Shown here: positions 18,801 to 30,790 of the stretch, one piece after another
Numbering within the stretch: the stretch's first letter is position 1
Layout: each line of letters begins with the position of its first letter
DNA from: Oreocharis arfaki
Lineage: Eukaryota; Chordata; Aves; Passeriformes; Paramythiidae
Length of the DNA: 64,000 nucleotides
Assembly (NCBI GenBank): GCA_013398015.1
Contig: VZRR01004522.1
Coordinates: 55,211 to 119,210, forward strand
Direction: 5' to 3'
Translations under genes and position numbers: made by a program
The notes under the pieces: generated by a model
Databases searched by the model: none
Told to the model about the DNA's origin: nothing
The model's input: the letters and a program-made list of their open reading frames with translations, nothing else

Positions 18801-20009
18801 GAAGTGAAAATTTGCAGGTCTGGAGGTACTGTAACAAATACCCTATTTTATACCAGATATGTTTAGGCTAAAATGGGGGGGGTTCAAGTACCAGGAATGG
18901 AGCAGGACCCAGAGGCAAAAGCCAGGAGAGATTTGTAGGGCAGTTTCTTGGCTTTAGATGGAGCTCTACTCGAATGACAACTACAGAGTCTGTGCCAACT
19001 CTAACAGTCTTCAAGGGAAGAGCTGCAGCTTGGCAGTATCAACCTGTTTGCTGCAGCAGTGATGGTGTAACTGAGAGGGTACGTTATTTTGGGGTCCTAG
19101 AGTTGCAACCTTCCCTTTAAATATGAGCAGTTTTAAGTATAAATTTTACCTTTTCCATCTTAGAAAAATCCAGGGGGTGGAGGGAAAGCAGAGCTTTCTG
19201 TAGGCTGAATATGACAGTCGGCAGCCTTGCACAGGATTAGGTAACTTGTTTTTGTTTTGAAGCCAATCTGCATGGGCTCTTAGTGCTATGGCACAGCAGT
19301 AGGTGTTTAAGGACCTTCCTGAATGAAGCTTAGCAATCCTCCAAGGTGTAAGAGCCAAAGCATTGGGTATGACTGAAAAACTGCATCTGGTATTTTTCAC
19401 ATCCAGTACAATGCCAAGGATGGTACCCTGTTTTATTCTGAAATAAGCCCACTGACAGAAACACCCACACTGCCAGATCAAGGCAAGTATTTACCTGCAT
19501 ACACAGCCAGAGGATCAAAGTTGTGTGATGCCTTCTGTCTTCAGTAACCTTATCCATGGCTTGCATACTATGGTGAAATACACTTGTTTTGTGGTAAGTA
19601 TTCACCATTTCTTTCCCCTCTTAACCATGCTATTTTTTACCAGGTGAGAAATTGAAGACAGGAACACTACTGCCCTCTCCTTTCTGTACAATGGTGGCTA
19701 ACATGCTAGAGGTGACTAGAAAAAACCAAAATCATTAATAATGTTAGGCCAGATAACTTAATCTTACAGGATGTTTTATTGTCAGCACAAAACTATAGAT
19801 ACCATGCTACCAGGTAGTAAGGTGGAATTAAAATTAATGGTGTGCAATGTGAGTTACTGAACACTTCTACAGAAATCTTAATTCTAATTAAATGCAAGCT
19901 GAATATAACATCTGTTGCACATTTAACATTACTGACTTTGGACTTTCCAGTAAATGCAGAACTAAAATGCACAATTGCATACACTCTTCAATAAAGCAAA
20001 AACCAAAAT
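12881..20009. other. Intergenic DNA, no gene seen
   Basis: No exon-like or homologous segment recognised. GC-richer patches occur at about 14040-14320 (with a C/T-rich tract at 14097-14140) and 17520-17800. AT-rich patches at about 16380-16560 and 17080-17210 have the homeodomain-site-rich look of conserved non-coding DNA, but I cannot test conservation. Confidence 0.5.
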
Positions 20010-21349
20010 GTATCATAAATACATTTATAACTTTATTAAACTCAAGACATGACAATATTCAAAATACAAAGTGAATTATTTTTACTCAATACTGTACACG
20101 ATGCAGAAATATCAGTGCATTTCTATAGCATGTATTTCACCTTCATTTAGTTTGTACTAAAACAAATAAAAAGTAAGCTTTAAAATAGCTCAAACATCTC
20201 ATTCAGCAGTTTAAACTGTAAACACCTTGTTTACTTCTGTTAGGAGGAACACATTCATCTTCTGTACCCCTGTTAATGAGCACCCTTTCTCTTGTGCTTA
20301 TCTGTAAGAGAATAAATGTAACCAAACTGAGCACGAGAAACTGCTAAGGTGGCACCTCAGTGAACTTCAGTGAACAGCTGAGGCACAGTGAGGAAAAATT
20401 AAACAGCAAGAAGCAGCATCTGAAGCAGCAAGAGATGGGACTGACACTGTTCATAAATGGAATCATGATTTTTCCTCATACTCTCCTCCTCCTCCCCTAA
20501 AATACTGAACAGAAACCAGAACACAAGACCAGCTTGTGCTGTGTTTCTGTATTTAATACAGTCATAATTTCAGACTCTAGGTGAGCACATAGTTGTTACT
20601 GCCTACCTAATAGCAACCCTGTGGCTGCTCAGGACACATTCACACATTTCTAGGATCCAGCAGGAAAAGAGCAGCAGCAGAGGCTTAGCAATAGCTGGTC
20701 CAAGTCTCTTCTAGGAAAAACTGCAAAATTGAGCCAAGTGTGTCTAGCAAGTGAATTCACAAAACCTAACTCACTTTAAAAGTCTATTAGCATCAAATTA
20801 ATTTGTAAGATAGATTAATCTTTCAAAATGTGCTTCCAGTACGCCTGCCAAGTCTTGAAGTGCGTATCAGATCTTGCAGTTAACCTTATCAGGCTGACAA
20901 ATCCTAGTAAAAGAAGACAGTCTGTTCTCAGTAGAATTACTGTGTAAAAGAAATTTTGGAAAATATCTGATACAAAAACTGTACTGCATTACTTGGTCTG
21001 TTGTCTGCTTTATAAGTGACTCTTAAGCAAAGACTGATTTTTTAATTTTTTTTTTTTAATAATGTGACTACCAAGTATGTTCATCTAGGTAGCATACAAC
21101 TGGCCAACTGTGACTATCCCTCCATGTTTCTGCAGAATCTTTGTAGGTTTTCAGCTTACATACCAAGACAAAAAAAAGTCTTAAGAAACATATCAAATAT
21201 ATGCAGCATAAGAGGACTTTACCATCCACTTTCCAGTTCTCAGAGGGCAAACTGCTCCTACTTCATTATCTGTGAACTGTAAGAACTCTGTAACATGATA
21301 AAGTTCAGCTCCATCCCAAACAACTGAGCTGAGACTGTGCTCTCAGACA
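20010..21349 (-). terminator. ERRFI1: ERRFI1 3'UTR and poly(A) signal
   Basis: On the - strand, AATAAA lies at 20032-20037 (TTTATT on +), followed by a T/GT-rich stretch (GGTTTTTGCTTTATTG). This gives a 3'UTR of about 1.3 kb, close to the long AU-rich 3'UTR I recall for human ERRFI1. The UTR is AT-rich with several ATTTA motifs on the - strand, fitting a short-lived, inducible mRNA. A further AATAAA at 19775-19780 is a possible distal site. Confidence 0.6.
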
Positions 21350-22545
21350 CTAAGGGGAAACCACATAGGACAGGTGTTTTCGTTTGAGGGGACCACCTAT
21401 GTCCATTCTGGGTTTTGAGTCCAGTTTTACTGGGGCTGAGGTGGCTGTGCAGTCACCAGACCAGGACTGAACCTCAGTGTTAGAGCTCCTCTCCTCTGCT
21501 TCTCTGAAGAATTTCTCATACTTGTCCAGATACGGAGGTCTCTCTGGTAGCAGATAGTAGTGCGTTGAACTGGCCTTCTTACCATTTTCAATAATTGGAA
21601 GAATGCAAGGGACCCTATTGGAAGATCCTTCACTATTTTGTCTTTGTAGAGCTTTGCTGCTGACATACTTAGGATCAGGTGCAAAGCTCTGGGTGGGGGG
21701 CATAACCCCGTTGAGGTACGATGGAAGGCTTTTGGGACTGGGGGTGCGGGAATTGCTGCGTGACAAAGGTTCTCGGGGGGGTACTTTGGGAGGCCTGTCT
21801 TCATCACTGTACGCACTGGAAGCGACTTCTGCTGACCACCTTCTGTAGTCTGGCTTGAGAGCCCTTGGGGGTATGGGAACCCTTGGTGGAATCTCTGGTT
21901 TATCTTCATCAGAAGTTGGAGACGACCTGTTTAAGTGTCCAGTTAGTCTTACTATGGGTTTATTGAGAGATCCAGCTGGCCCTGAATGGGACCTTCGCAG
22001 GCGTCGATGCAGCTGCTGTGGAGGAGGATAAATACTGGATATGTACACATTTAGGCTTTGTGTAGGGTTGGCATCTTCTGGTTTTGGTCCCGTTGGAGTA
22101 TCGAAATATGCATAGTTGATCTGTCCACAGCCCCTAAAGCTCCGACGGCTTGGAGCACTGGATTTAAAAGGAGGAAGTTCATAATCTTCTAACAAAAAGT
22201 CAGTATCTGAGCTAGTCAGGAATTCTACCTCTTTGTCAACCTCATCTGGAATAAAGTGTTCAGATATAGGCAGAGGGGGTAGTGGCCTGGAGCTGCGATC
22301 ATTAGAAGATGCAGACAGAAACTGAATTGGTCCATTTTTTATTGGCATGTGAGGAGGTGTTTCTTCAGAAACACAGCCCATGGTTAATGACAGTTTACTA
22401 AAGCCAGGAACGAGATGCTCGTCGTATCTTGAAATTGGCTGTTCATTTTTGGGACTTACAGGAGGTGGACTGGATTTCTGAGATGGGACTTGGATGCAAC
22501 TTCCAGCAATGTGGTCGTTCATGGAAGCCTGGTTAGAAGAGTGCC
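21350..22545 (-). CDS. ERRFI1: ERRFI1 last coding exon (most of the protein)
   Basis: The acceptor CCTTTTTAG ends at 22546 on the - strand. The exon begins GG, completing a Gly codon, then reads HSSNQASMNDHIAG. The first in-frame ATG of this exon (22522) is internal Met75, not the start: the frame continues upstream to the splice site and through two more exons matching the family N-terminus. All EGFR-binding sequence lies in this exon. Confidence 0.96.
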
Positions 22546-23454
22546 CTAAAAAGGTGAGAAATTCTTAGAGACACTTTTGTAAGTAACACTACAGCACATG
22601 ACTTTGGCACTGCATATTTAATTCCTTCTAATGCAACAGTAAGTAATGTCTGTTTAATGTCTCTAGGTAGTGAAATGCAGGTATTACAGATCTTATCTAG
22701 TCACGCATTTATCCATTTAGTTAAGATACCAGCAGATTATCTTACTGCTTCAGACCAGTGCTCCAGTTAAATGAGGTAGTTCAAGAGACCCCAAGCATAA
22801 GCAGGAGAGCTACAAAGATCCCAGCATAGGACTACAACAGAACAACTGCCTTTTTTACCAAATATTTTTTCTGTCCAGTGTAATGGCAACTCAGAGGCCT
22901 CCTATGTACAAGGCGAATGGGAGTGGTGTGTGTGTTTTTGTTTAACTCCATGGTGTTATTTAAAAGTGGTTTTGTTGGCTGGAGCTGAACAGGAGCAGTT
23001 CCCTGAGCTGCCAGCAGGGGGCAGCGCGGCCCAGCCGGGAGTGCGTTGGAGTCAGCGAGGCCCGCAGGGTTTTTCCCAAGACAAATCCCTTACACTTCCT
23101 AACATGTATGTGTCAGACTCTGTACTTACCAATGGATGGCAAATGTTGCTCGGTTGATGGGTTTAAACTATATGTCACTGCTATAGGGTCCACATTAAAG
23201 AAAGTACTAAAATAAAAAAGAAAAAAAAGAGCCTTCACTGTAAATAAACCATAGGTCTGTACTGGCACAAATATTCATAACACTCATTTCATATACTTGA
23301 AGATGCAACAGATAAATTTTAGCCTCACTCACTTTTCAAATCCACTGTGGGTACCCCAGCAGGTTTTCAAACTGCCCATGCCTTGACTGGTGTGAAGAAA
23401 TCCGGTTTTTAATGGGACTCTCATCTCCTGAGCAGCAACCCCTGCAGTTGACAT
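21350..23454 (-). CDS. ERRFI1: ERRFI1 (MIG6/RALT), three coding exons, complete CDS
   Basis: Join 23454-23333, 23206-23130 and 22545-21350 (- strand): 122+77+1196 bases, 464 codons and a stop, against 462 in human. The start MSTAGVAAQEMRVPLKTGFL matches the known N-terminal Cdc42-binding (CRIB) segment. Later come SRPLPPLPISE (about 152-162), RRLRRSHSGP (247-256, a 14-3-3-type site), proline motifs PPRVPIPPR (286-294) and RPPKVPPREPL (317-327), and the kinase-binding segment RTPSPKSLPSYLNGVMPPTQ onward (333-369). Tyr396/397, matching human Tyr394/395, follow in STHYYLLPERPPYLDKYEKF, and the C-terminus is KRKHLSYVVSP. Family knowledge: cytosolic feedback inhibitor that binds the asymmetric-dimer face of EGFR/ERBB kinases and promotes receptor endocytosis; induced by growth factors, stress and glucocorticoids. 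The region between about 45 and 150 is the least conserved. Identification is secure. Confidence 0.97.
23130..23206 (-). CDS. ERRFI1: ERRFI1 middle coding exon (77 bases)
   Basis: Acceptor TTTTATTTTAG and donor GTAAGT on the - strand. It completes an Asn codon and reads TFFNVDPIAVTYSLNPSTEQ then HLPSI, aligning with human [20 protein letters not shown]. It ends one base into the next codon. Too short to be noticed without homology. Confidence 0.93.
23333..23454 (-). CDS. ERRFI1: ERRFI1 first coding exon (start codon)
   Basis: ATG at 23454-23452, with A at -3. Forty codons plus two bases end at donor GTGAGT. It encodes the CRIB-like segment MSTAGVAAQEMRVPLKTGFL and continues HTSQGMGSLKTCWG. 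The exon extends upstream as 5'UTR; acceptor candidates on the - strand end at 23530 (after a strong pyrimidine tract) or close to 23515 (ACTGCAG). Only 126 bases separate it from the middle exon. Confidence 0.94.
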
Positions 23455-23529
23455 CGTGCAGTGTTCTTTGAGGATGTCTCACAACCCTCGATATTCAGGA
23501 CTTGGCAGGTTTCCTGCAGTTTTCATTCC

Positions 23530-26500
23530 CTTCAAGAGAGAGGACATAAATATCAGAAATGCAAACCTGATGTTCCACCTCTCATCTGAAATTTCAGTAT
23601 TCAAGGAATTAAATAGCTCTGTAGAAAGGCCTTCTGTCCTTACACCTGCCAACTGGAAAACTTGACCCAACTTCTTGTTTTGAGTCTGATTGCAAAACTA
23701 AAGTACAAAACAAGTAAATCCTCTTAAAGAGCTAAACTGCATAAAAAAAAGGAATAATATGTTAAGTAAAGGTATTGATATATGGCAATTGTGTATCCAC
23801 AACTTCAGTTCTTGAACATAAACTACTAGTTATTCATGTAAAAAACGTTTTTAAAGTTTTCTAGAACAATCTAACCTTCTAGTAGCTATCTTCAGTTGTA
23901 TCTTTCTGCTAAAGATTTTGGTTTCCAGTGTAGCCAACATGTAACAGCCTAGTCTGCTGTTAAGTATTATCTTCCATAGCCTTTGCTCCAGTAAACATAA
24001 TTATTGACTACTTGAATTATTATTCTAAAGCTTCTTTTACATAAAACAGTAACTATTTTTAATAAACTTAAGTGTTAAGATACCTCAATACAACCTCAAG
24101 TCCTATAGCTATTTCAAACAAATTGGAAATCTAGTGATTTGAAATAATCTCAGCTGAAACTGCCCTGCTGCATTCAAATCTATTTTGAATGTGGGAAGAA
24201 TGCTTTATCTGGCCCATTTACAATAGAAAAAAATACGTTGGCAATTGCTATATATTGAGTAAGTAATCACAGTCTACAGAACAAATTGACTCACAGGACT
24301 TTGTTTAGGAAATTCATCAGGGAGGGGAAGGGGCAATGTAAAATTAGTCAGCATTCTGAAGGCAGGAGAAATTAGGCCCAAGACTATAAAAAAAGATGAT
24401 CCAAGTCTCTGCTTCATCTACACAAATATCCTAAATTCAGCAAGTGCAATATGGTCTGTTTAAAAAAAGACACAAAAAACCTACCAAACCAAACCCCACC
24501 CAAACCAGTTTAATTTGTATCTCTCTTGAGAATCAATACTATAACCATGTAATATTACTGTGAATTTCTCCATATCTCTCCACCAAAAGAATTCCATCTA
24601 AAGCAAAGTCAACCAACAGCTGAGGGACGGCTACATCAGTGCTCAGCAAACATGGCAAGAAAACTCCTTCACAGTGTGGTACTCCAAGAAAACGTGGTAC
24701 AGACACAGGTAGTAGCTTACGGTTATGGTAAATCTGTCCTAAAGCAGGCATTCTATGCAGATGTGTAACCTTCCTTTTCCTTTAGGAGGAAAGATCCATT
24801 ATACTTGTCTGCAGCATGAGGGATGGGCAGACTCCTAAGCAGGACTGTAAACCAGGTGCCTGAGGATTAGTTTGCAATCCAGCATCACTATTTGCAATTG
24901 ATAAACAATTGTTTGAGAAAGAACAACTCTGCTGCGCCCTTTCAATTTTGAATTGGGTCCAGTATTGATCATCTTAAGAAAACAGTAGCTTCTGACCATG
25001 TGCACATTTCTGATGTGTGAGACTTAATCCTATTCTCTTTAAGAGTGTGATGGTTTTCTTAATCATGACTCTGTGTGTCAACAGAAGTGGGGATGTTTTA
25101 GTCACTGTCAGATACCCAATATATTTTAGGCAGGCATTTCAGAATAACTCTAGACAGGAGACTTTAATAGAAGTGAACAGGGGCCAAACCAGTGTTCTAT
25201 GTACTGCAGCACAGTCCTACTTCATTTAGCCCTCCTGATTTTAGTAAAGACCATGTTCTTCCTCTTCAGACAACCTCCTTAAAAAGCTGACTTAACCCTG
25301 GAAATTTCTGCATTACACAGTTAAGTTGGACCCTTCCCAGTAATAGGTACTGCAGATATTTCATAGCAAAATTAAATAAAACCACAGAGCCCTGGGAAGC
25401 AGCAACATAGTCCTGTAAGTGCAAGCAGAAACACTGTCCACAGGGGAGCAGAACACTAGACACCCACTTGTCAAAATGACTTAAGCAGCACAGTACACAT
25501 ATAGCACCAATTCTAAAATTACTTCATATCAACATAACTTCCAAATAAAACACCCATCTTATCAGCTCACACTGCATTGAGCAGTGATTTTTTGTGCCTC
25601 ATGGATCCTATCCTATTAGCAAGAAATCTACAAAAGAAATGAAAGAAAATGAATTAAGAGAGCTTAAGGCTAATGCCTGCTGTCCATTTCAGTATTTCTG
25701 AAGTCAAATGCAAGTCACAAGTTAAAAAAGCACTGGTACAGAACACTGATTAGTCAGCAAATGATCCTACTCCACCTCAGTGTGTGTACAAGATCTGACA
25801 GGACTGTGAGACATTGATTATGATCCAAAAAATGAGAGGAGGGGGAACAACTGCTGTAGTTTGAGAGCACATGTAACATGCTAGCTGTGATACCATACAA
25901 CCCTTGCAGGGCTTGTTAAGAAGCCCAACCTCCACCAAATCCCACGCCTAAACCACTACTAGTAATTACTGTGTCAGCTTTCTGAATGCTGTCTAAATCT
26001 CAGCTCTCAAGATTGATGGTTGCACAATCACCTCTCTGAAATCTCTCTGGAATGCTAAGCTCAACATGTGAAACAGACAAATATTTACATACTCTAGGAA
26101 AAGGTAATTTTCACTTGTTTCAATCAGTCTTTATTTTTAAAAAATAAAGCACAATTTATATAGCCATAAAACTTGCTTCATTCTTCAATGACCTCTTTGC
26201 AAATTCACAAGTGATTCGCCTTGACATTTCAGAAAGTTATGAAACTGTCCTCTGTGCCTTAAGCTAGGATATCAGGAGAGGCAGTGCTCTTTCACTAAAC
26301 TACCTAGTTACTTTTTCAGTGGAGTCTAGAGAGTTGGTGCTTGTATTTTTAAACATGCATAAGCTTGTTTGAAGACAGTATCTTAAGAGGGAGACATGAG
26401 AACCTGTAATTGAGTACAAACTTTGTATTTTAGACAGCATGCTCTTACTAAAGCTGAGTAGTACATATTACATTCTAGTAACTGCTTTAAGAAGAGAAAT

Positions 26501-29426
26501 TTACAAAAGTCAGTCATGAAGATATAAACATCAACAGTTTTCACTGTTAACTGCTGTCCCAATTTTGCCTCCCTACAAGTTTAAGGATCTAAGCTTAACC
26601 ATAAATAACATCAAACTATATTTGCTAAAGAAAAGGGACACTATGCAGTAATGAAGCATTCTTGATCTCACATTTGTGTGCTGCCCATTTGCACAGAATG
26701 GGCTTTCAGTTACTCTGCTTGTCTGACCTAGTTATGCAGTTTATGGCATTTAGGAAGGTTAAAGCACTTTTGAAGATGTTACAGTTTGTGTTATTCAAAA
26801 GAAATGGAGTACAAACTTAAACTATGGCTGGTAATTTCTACAGGGCATTTACAAGCCAAGGCAATCCGAAGGTTTGCTGGTGCATTAGGAAGCTACTGAC
26901 ACCATTCCCTGTAAAGGTAACTGTGCAAAGGATGTACTTGTAATCATCCAGGTCTGCTTGTATTAACAAATACGAATAATACCAAGTACTGGAGATGAGA
27001 CTGATTTTTAAATTTTTTTTACAAAGCCAAATATACCTTCGGACTTCAACAGGATGGCTGAAAATAGTCAAATGTATCCATAAACAGTTAGGGTATCTGC
27101 GTAGTGAGAAATGTGGAAAGATTTTTGTGGTAAGTTAAATTACAGCAAATATCCCAAACATACTGTTTTCATACAGATACATATTAATAAATACTTGTGT
27201 TACAACAACAGTAATCCTCTGTTTAGAAACTAAGAAGCATGTGCATACATTTTAGCTCAACACCTATCACTAATCACACACAGAATCTTGTTACTCTGTT
27301 CCCTGTTCTCCCAGCTCCAGTGCAACCAAATACTTGAGGCAAGTCAAGTTCATAACAAAGAAAACCTTTCTGGTATGCACAGTAGACCAAAGCATGCTCT
27401 AGAATATTTCACTTAATAGGTATGGAATACAGCAATTTGCTGTACAGATCTCTGAATGCCAGTACAAATTTAGGACAGGTTTTATAAAGGCAACACTCTT
27501 GACAAGGAGCTTATATGCTTCTCGTAAGAAATGGGAAAGAGAGGAAGAAAAAAAATAAGACCTACTTACCCCTTTTGGGAGGGGAAGAAATGTGTCTACC
27601 TTAAATCCACAACCTATTTTTGCTCACCTTGCCACCACATTATCTTTAACAAATCTCAGAAGCAATTCACAGGAGGAGGGGCACATTTTTGCACTACAAG
27701 TCATCCACTCCAGCTAGCTGTTCCTTATTTGACAATGTGATGTAATTTCCTTCTTCTCTGACTTTCTATTTAACATAAGCACCTGAGATAGAGCCACCTC
27801 TTCTAATATTTAAGTATTTCAGGATTCCAACTGGACTTTCAAAACCTAAGTGCTGTTAATACACTTTCTGGAATTCCACATACTTATAAAAAATGTTAAA
27901 CAATCTGTTTCCCTAGTTCTTATCCCTCAAGTAACTCTGTCTTTGTAGCTAGATGAATGCTGAATAACTAACACTTAGCAGAAACAGCCTCATGAGAAGG
28001 TTAGTTTAAATCAATTCATTTAATAAATAATTAGATCTTCTTTACTATGCACCAAACCTCGACAGTGCAGTTCAGTATTCCTCTGAGTCACAGGCCAAAG
28101 CATGCTCAGATACAGGCCTCAGAAGATATTTCCATTTATAGGAATTATATTCTTTACAGTTATCGTATAAATTAATTACACTCTTAACTTTGAGATATTT
28201 TTCTACACATTCTGCCAGCCAGAACCAGACCATTCTGTAGTAAAGAATTTAAGACTATGATCGCTTAGTAAACAGTCAAATCATGGGTGCTTGCAAATAA
28301 AACTAATCCTATGGGTATACCAGAGACAAATCAACTGAAAAGCAGAGAAACTCTGTATTCAGATTGCAATAGTCAGCTATTACAAATATATTTGGAACAT
28401 ATTCAAAGAACCACAGTTCATCAAGGAGTTTAAGTTCAGTTAAAATTTGGGCTACCATTTCACAGTCCTACACAGCAAATGGGAGTAACCGGTAAATTGC
28501 CAGTAGAAAACTAATAATTAAATAGCAAGACAATTGCCTTGCCTCTGCTTGTCAGATTTCAGATGCATGCTTAAGGTATGGTACTTCACCCTCCTGAAAA
28601 TTTTAATGTGAATATAGACAGCTTACATTCAGGAAATAAAAATTCCTTTATAGCTGACTCAGAGTCATAACCATAGTGTTAGACACACTGTGATAAGTTT
28701 TAATACTCTTTTCCACTACAGAGAACTGGAACTGTTTTTCCCTGAAGTAATTCCTGTACTGCAGAGAATGGCAGACATAGGGCTTCAGCAAGAACATACA
28801 CCCCCACCTCAACAGATAAGTTTCTATTAAAAAAAAATCAGAAAATTAGAGTATAGAGGTAAATTGCAAAGGAAAGAAAACTAGGTTTGTGCATAAAGTA
28901 AATTGAGTGAATAATACAGGGGAATTGAGCAGTTTAACTGGATTATAAATGCAGTTCACAAATGCATTTGTGATGCAGAGGCATCATTCACCTGCCATTC
29001 CAGTATAACAAAGATTCAGGTATTCCCAAAATGACCAGAGACCTTGCCCCCAGAGCCTTTCTCATCCAGTTAATATGTAATGAGGTACTGTTATCTTTGG
29101 ATCAAGCATAATAAATTTTTTGCTTATTGCTTCAGAATACTGCACAGGGCCCTTGGTCTCCACAGGGCTCCAGTGACTGGAGACCACCGAAGTCGCCGAG
29201 TCCCCCGGCCTGCTTGCTCAGCTGTCACATGCTCCACTGTCAATACTGAAGGGTACAGCGATGTCTCCAGATTTAACCACCACAGACTGGCTATTTTAGA
29301 AAATCGAGGGTAAGTGCGTAATGAGGTATTAAGTCACAAAGAAATGTTTATTCTAAATTAAGCCATCCTAAATTAGCGTGCGAAGCGCAGAGCCTGAGCC
29401 CACAGTGCGGTCTCTTGTTTACTCAC
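23530..29426 (-). other. ERRFI1: ERRFI1 first intron
   Basis: About 5.9 kb of AT-rich DNA between the first coding exon and the CpG island. No open frame of note and no recognised repeat. AP-1 consensus sites occur at 24287-24293 and 28655-28661. An intron of this kind, separating a non-coding first exon from the start codon, matches the ERRFI1 gene layout in mammals. Confidence 0.6.
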
Positions 29427-29709
29427 AGGAGCGAGAGGAGCAGCTCGGAAACGAGTGAGAGAACACTGATACTGTTTCGGCTCAGGAAGAAAACGCGTGG
29501 CACGCCACGTTGATTTCCAAGAATGTGGCTGCGGGCTCCGCTCACCCCGGACGGGTCCCGTCCCATTCAGAGGGACTGCCGCCGCGGCGAGCGGGGCGGG
29601 TGTCGCACCGAGATCCCCCGCCAGCCCCGGGGCGAGCGGCGCCGCGGTGGGTCCGGCCCTGCTGCCCCCCCACCCCCCTCAGCACAGCAGCACAAAACGC
29701 GCTCCCGCC
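29427..29709 (-). promoter_or_regulatory. ERRFI1: Probable ERRFI1 non-coding exon 1 and CpG-island promoter (left part)
   Basis: On the - strand a consensus donor GTGAGTAAAC begins at 29426, directly after CGCTCCT; this fits the 3' end of a 5'UTR exon. Rightward the DNA becomes CpG-rich, with a GC box GGGGCGG at 29593-29599, and runs into the assembly gap. Three RCGTG cores sit together at 29495-29510. The exact start site is not visible and may lie in the gap. Confidence 0.6.
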
Positions 29710-30321
29710 NNNNNNNNNNNNNNNNNNNNNNNNNNNNNNNNNNNNNNNNNNNNNNNNNNNNNNNNNNNNNNNNNNNNNNNNNNNNNNNNNNNNNNNNNNN
29801 NNNNNNNNNNNNNNNNNNNNNNNNNNNNNNNNNNNNNNNNNNNNNNNNNNNNNNNNNNNNNNNNNNNNNNNNNNNNNNNNNNNNNNNNNNNNNNNNNNNN
29901 NNNNNNNNNNNNNNNNNNNNNNNNNNNNNNNNNNNNNNNNNNNNNNNNNNNNNNNNNNNNNNNNNNNNNNNNNNNNNNNNNNNNNNNNNNNNNNNNNNNN
30001 NNNNNNNNNNNNNNNNNNNNNNNNNNNNNNNNNNNNNNNNNNNNNNNNNNNNNNNNNNNNNNNNNNNNNNNNNNNNNNNNNNNNNNNNNNNNNNNNNNNN
30101 NNNNNNNNNNNNNNNNNNNNNNNNNNNNNNNNNNNNNNNNNNNNNNNNNNNNNNNNNNNNNNNNNNNNNNNNNNNNNNNNNNNNNNNNNNNNNNNNNNNN
30201 NNNNNNNNNNNNNNNNNNNNNNNNNNNNNNNNNNNNNNNNNNNNNNNNNNNNNNNNNNNNNNNNNNNNNNNNNNNNNNNNNNNNNNNNNNNNNNNNNNNN
30301 NNNNNNNNNNNNNNNNNNNNN
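29710..30321. other. Assembly gap (612 N)
   Basis: An unbroken run of N inside a CpG island, a common failure point for short-read assembly of GC-rich avian promoters. It probably hides part of the ERRFI1 core promoter. Frames that appear to read through it are meaningless. Confidence 0.99.
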
Positions 30322-30790
30322 CGAGGAGCTCGCGCTCGGCCGCTCACAGCGGCGGGGCGGCAGCGCCCGCCTGGGGGATGCTGAGGCAGTGCTGCTCGGT
30401 TCGCCAGCGCTTGGTGTTTTGCCCTAGCCCTCTGTTTGGCTGTCCCTGGCCAGTGCGCTAATCCCTCAGGGGAGCTGCCTGCTGCCTCCCGCTTCTTCTG
30501 TCCCCGGGTTCCCGTTTCCTGGGGCGGCAGTCACTCGTTCCGTTCTCCCACGGCCTACCCCGGTCCTGTTCCCACCGCTCTCCGGGCACCTCACTGCCCA
30601 TCTCTGCGGGGAGCCTCCCTCCGCCTGCCCTGGGCTCGGAGCAGTTCCCCGCCGGCAGCAGGGAGCGCTCGCTCTCCCGGCCCGGCTCCCGAGCGGGCGG
30701 GCCTGGGGTGCGGGGGCCCGGGGCCGGGAGGGAAGCGGCGGCTGTGGCTCCCCGCGCTTCTCCCCGTCGGTGCCGCATGGTTTTCTCTCG
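30322..30790. promoter_or_regulatory. ERRFI1: CpG island, right part (upstream of or at ERRFI1 promoter)
   Basis: Very CpG-rich, with GC boxes at 30354-30360, 30521-30527 and 30695-30700. It returns to AT-rich DNA after about 30800. It is the upstream flank of ERRFI1 and could also start a divergent + strand transcript; a GTGAGG at 30807 is a weak + strand donor candidate. No coding frame with recognisable homology. Confidence 0.6.

Noticed and set aside
27531..27740. Short frame starting with a basic run (MGKRGRKK)
   Set aside because: Reads through purine-rich intron sequence of ERRFI1; no conserved follow-on and no splice support.
29497..30461. Open frames of 222-312 residues crossing the N run
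   Set aside because: They are open only because N has no stops; the real flanks are short GC-rich sequence with no homology.
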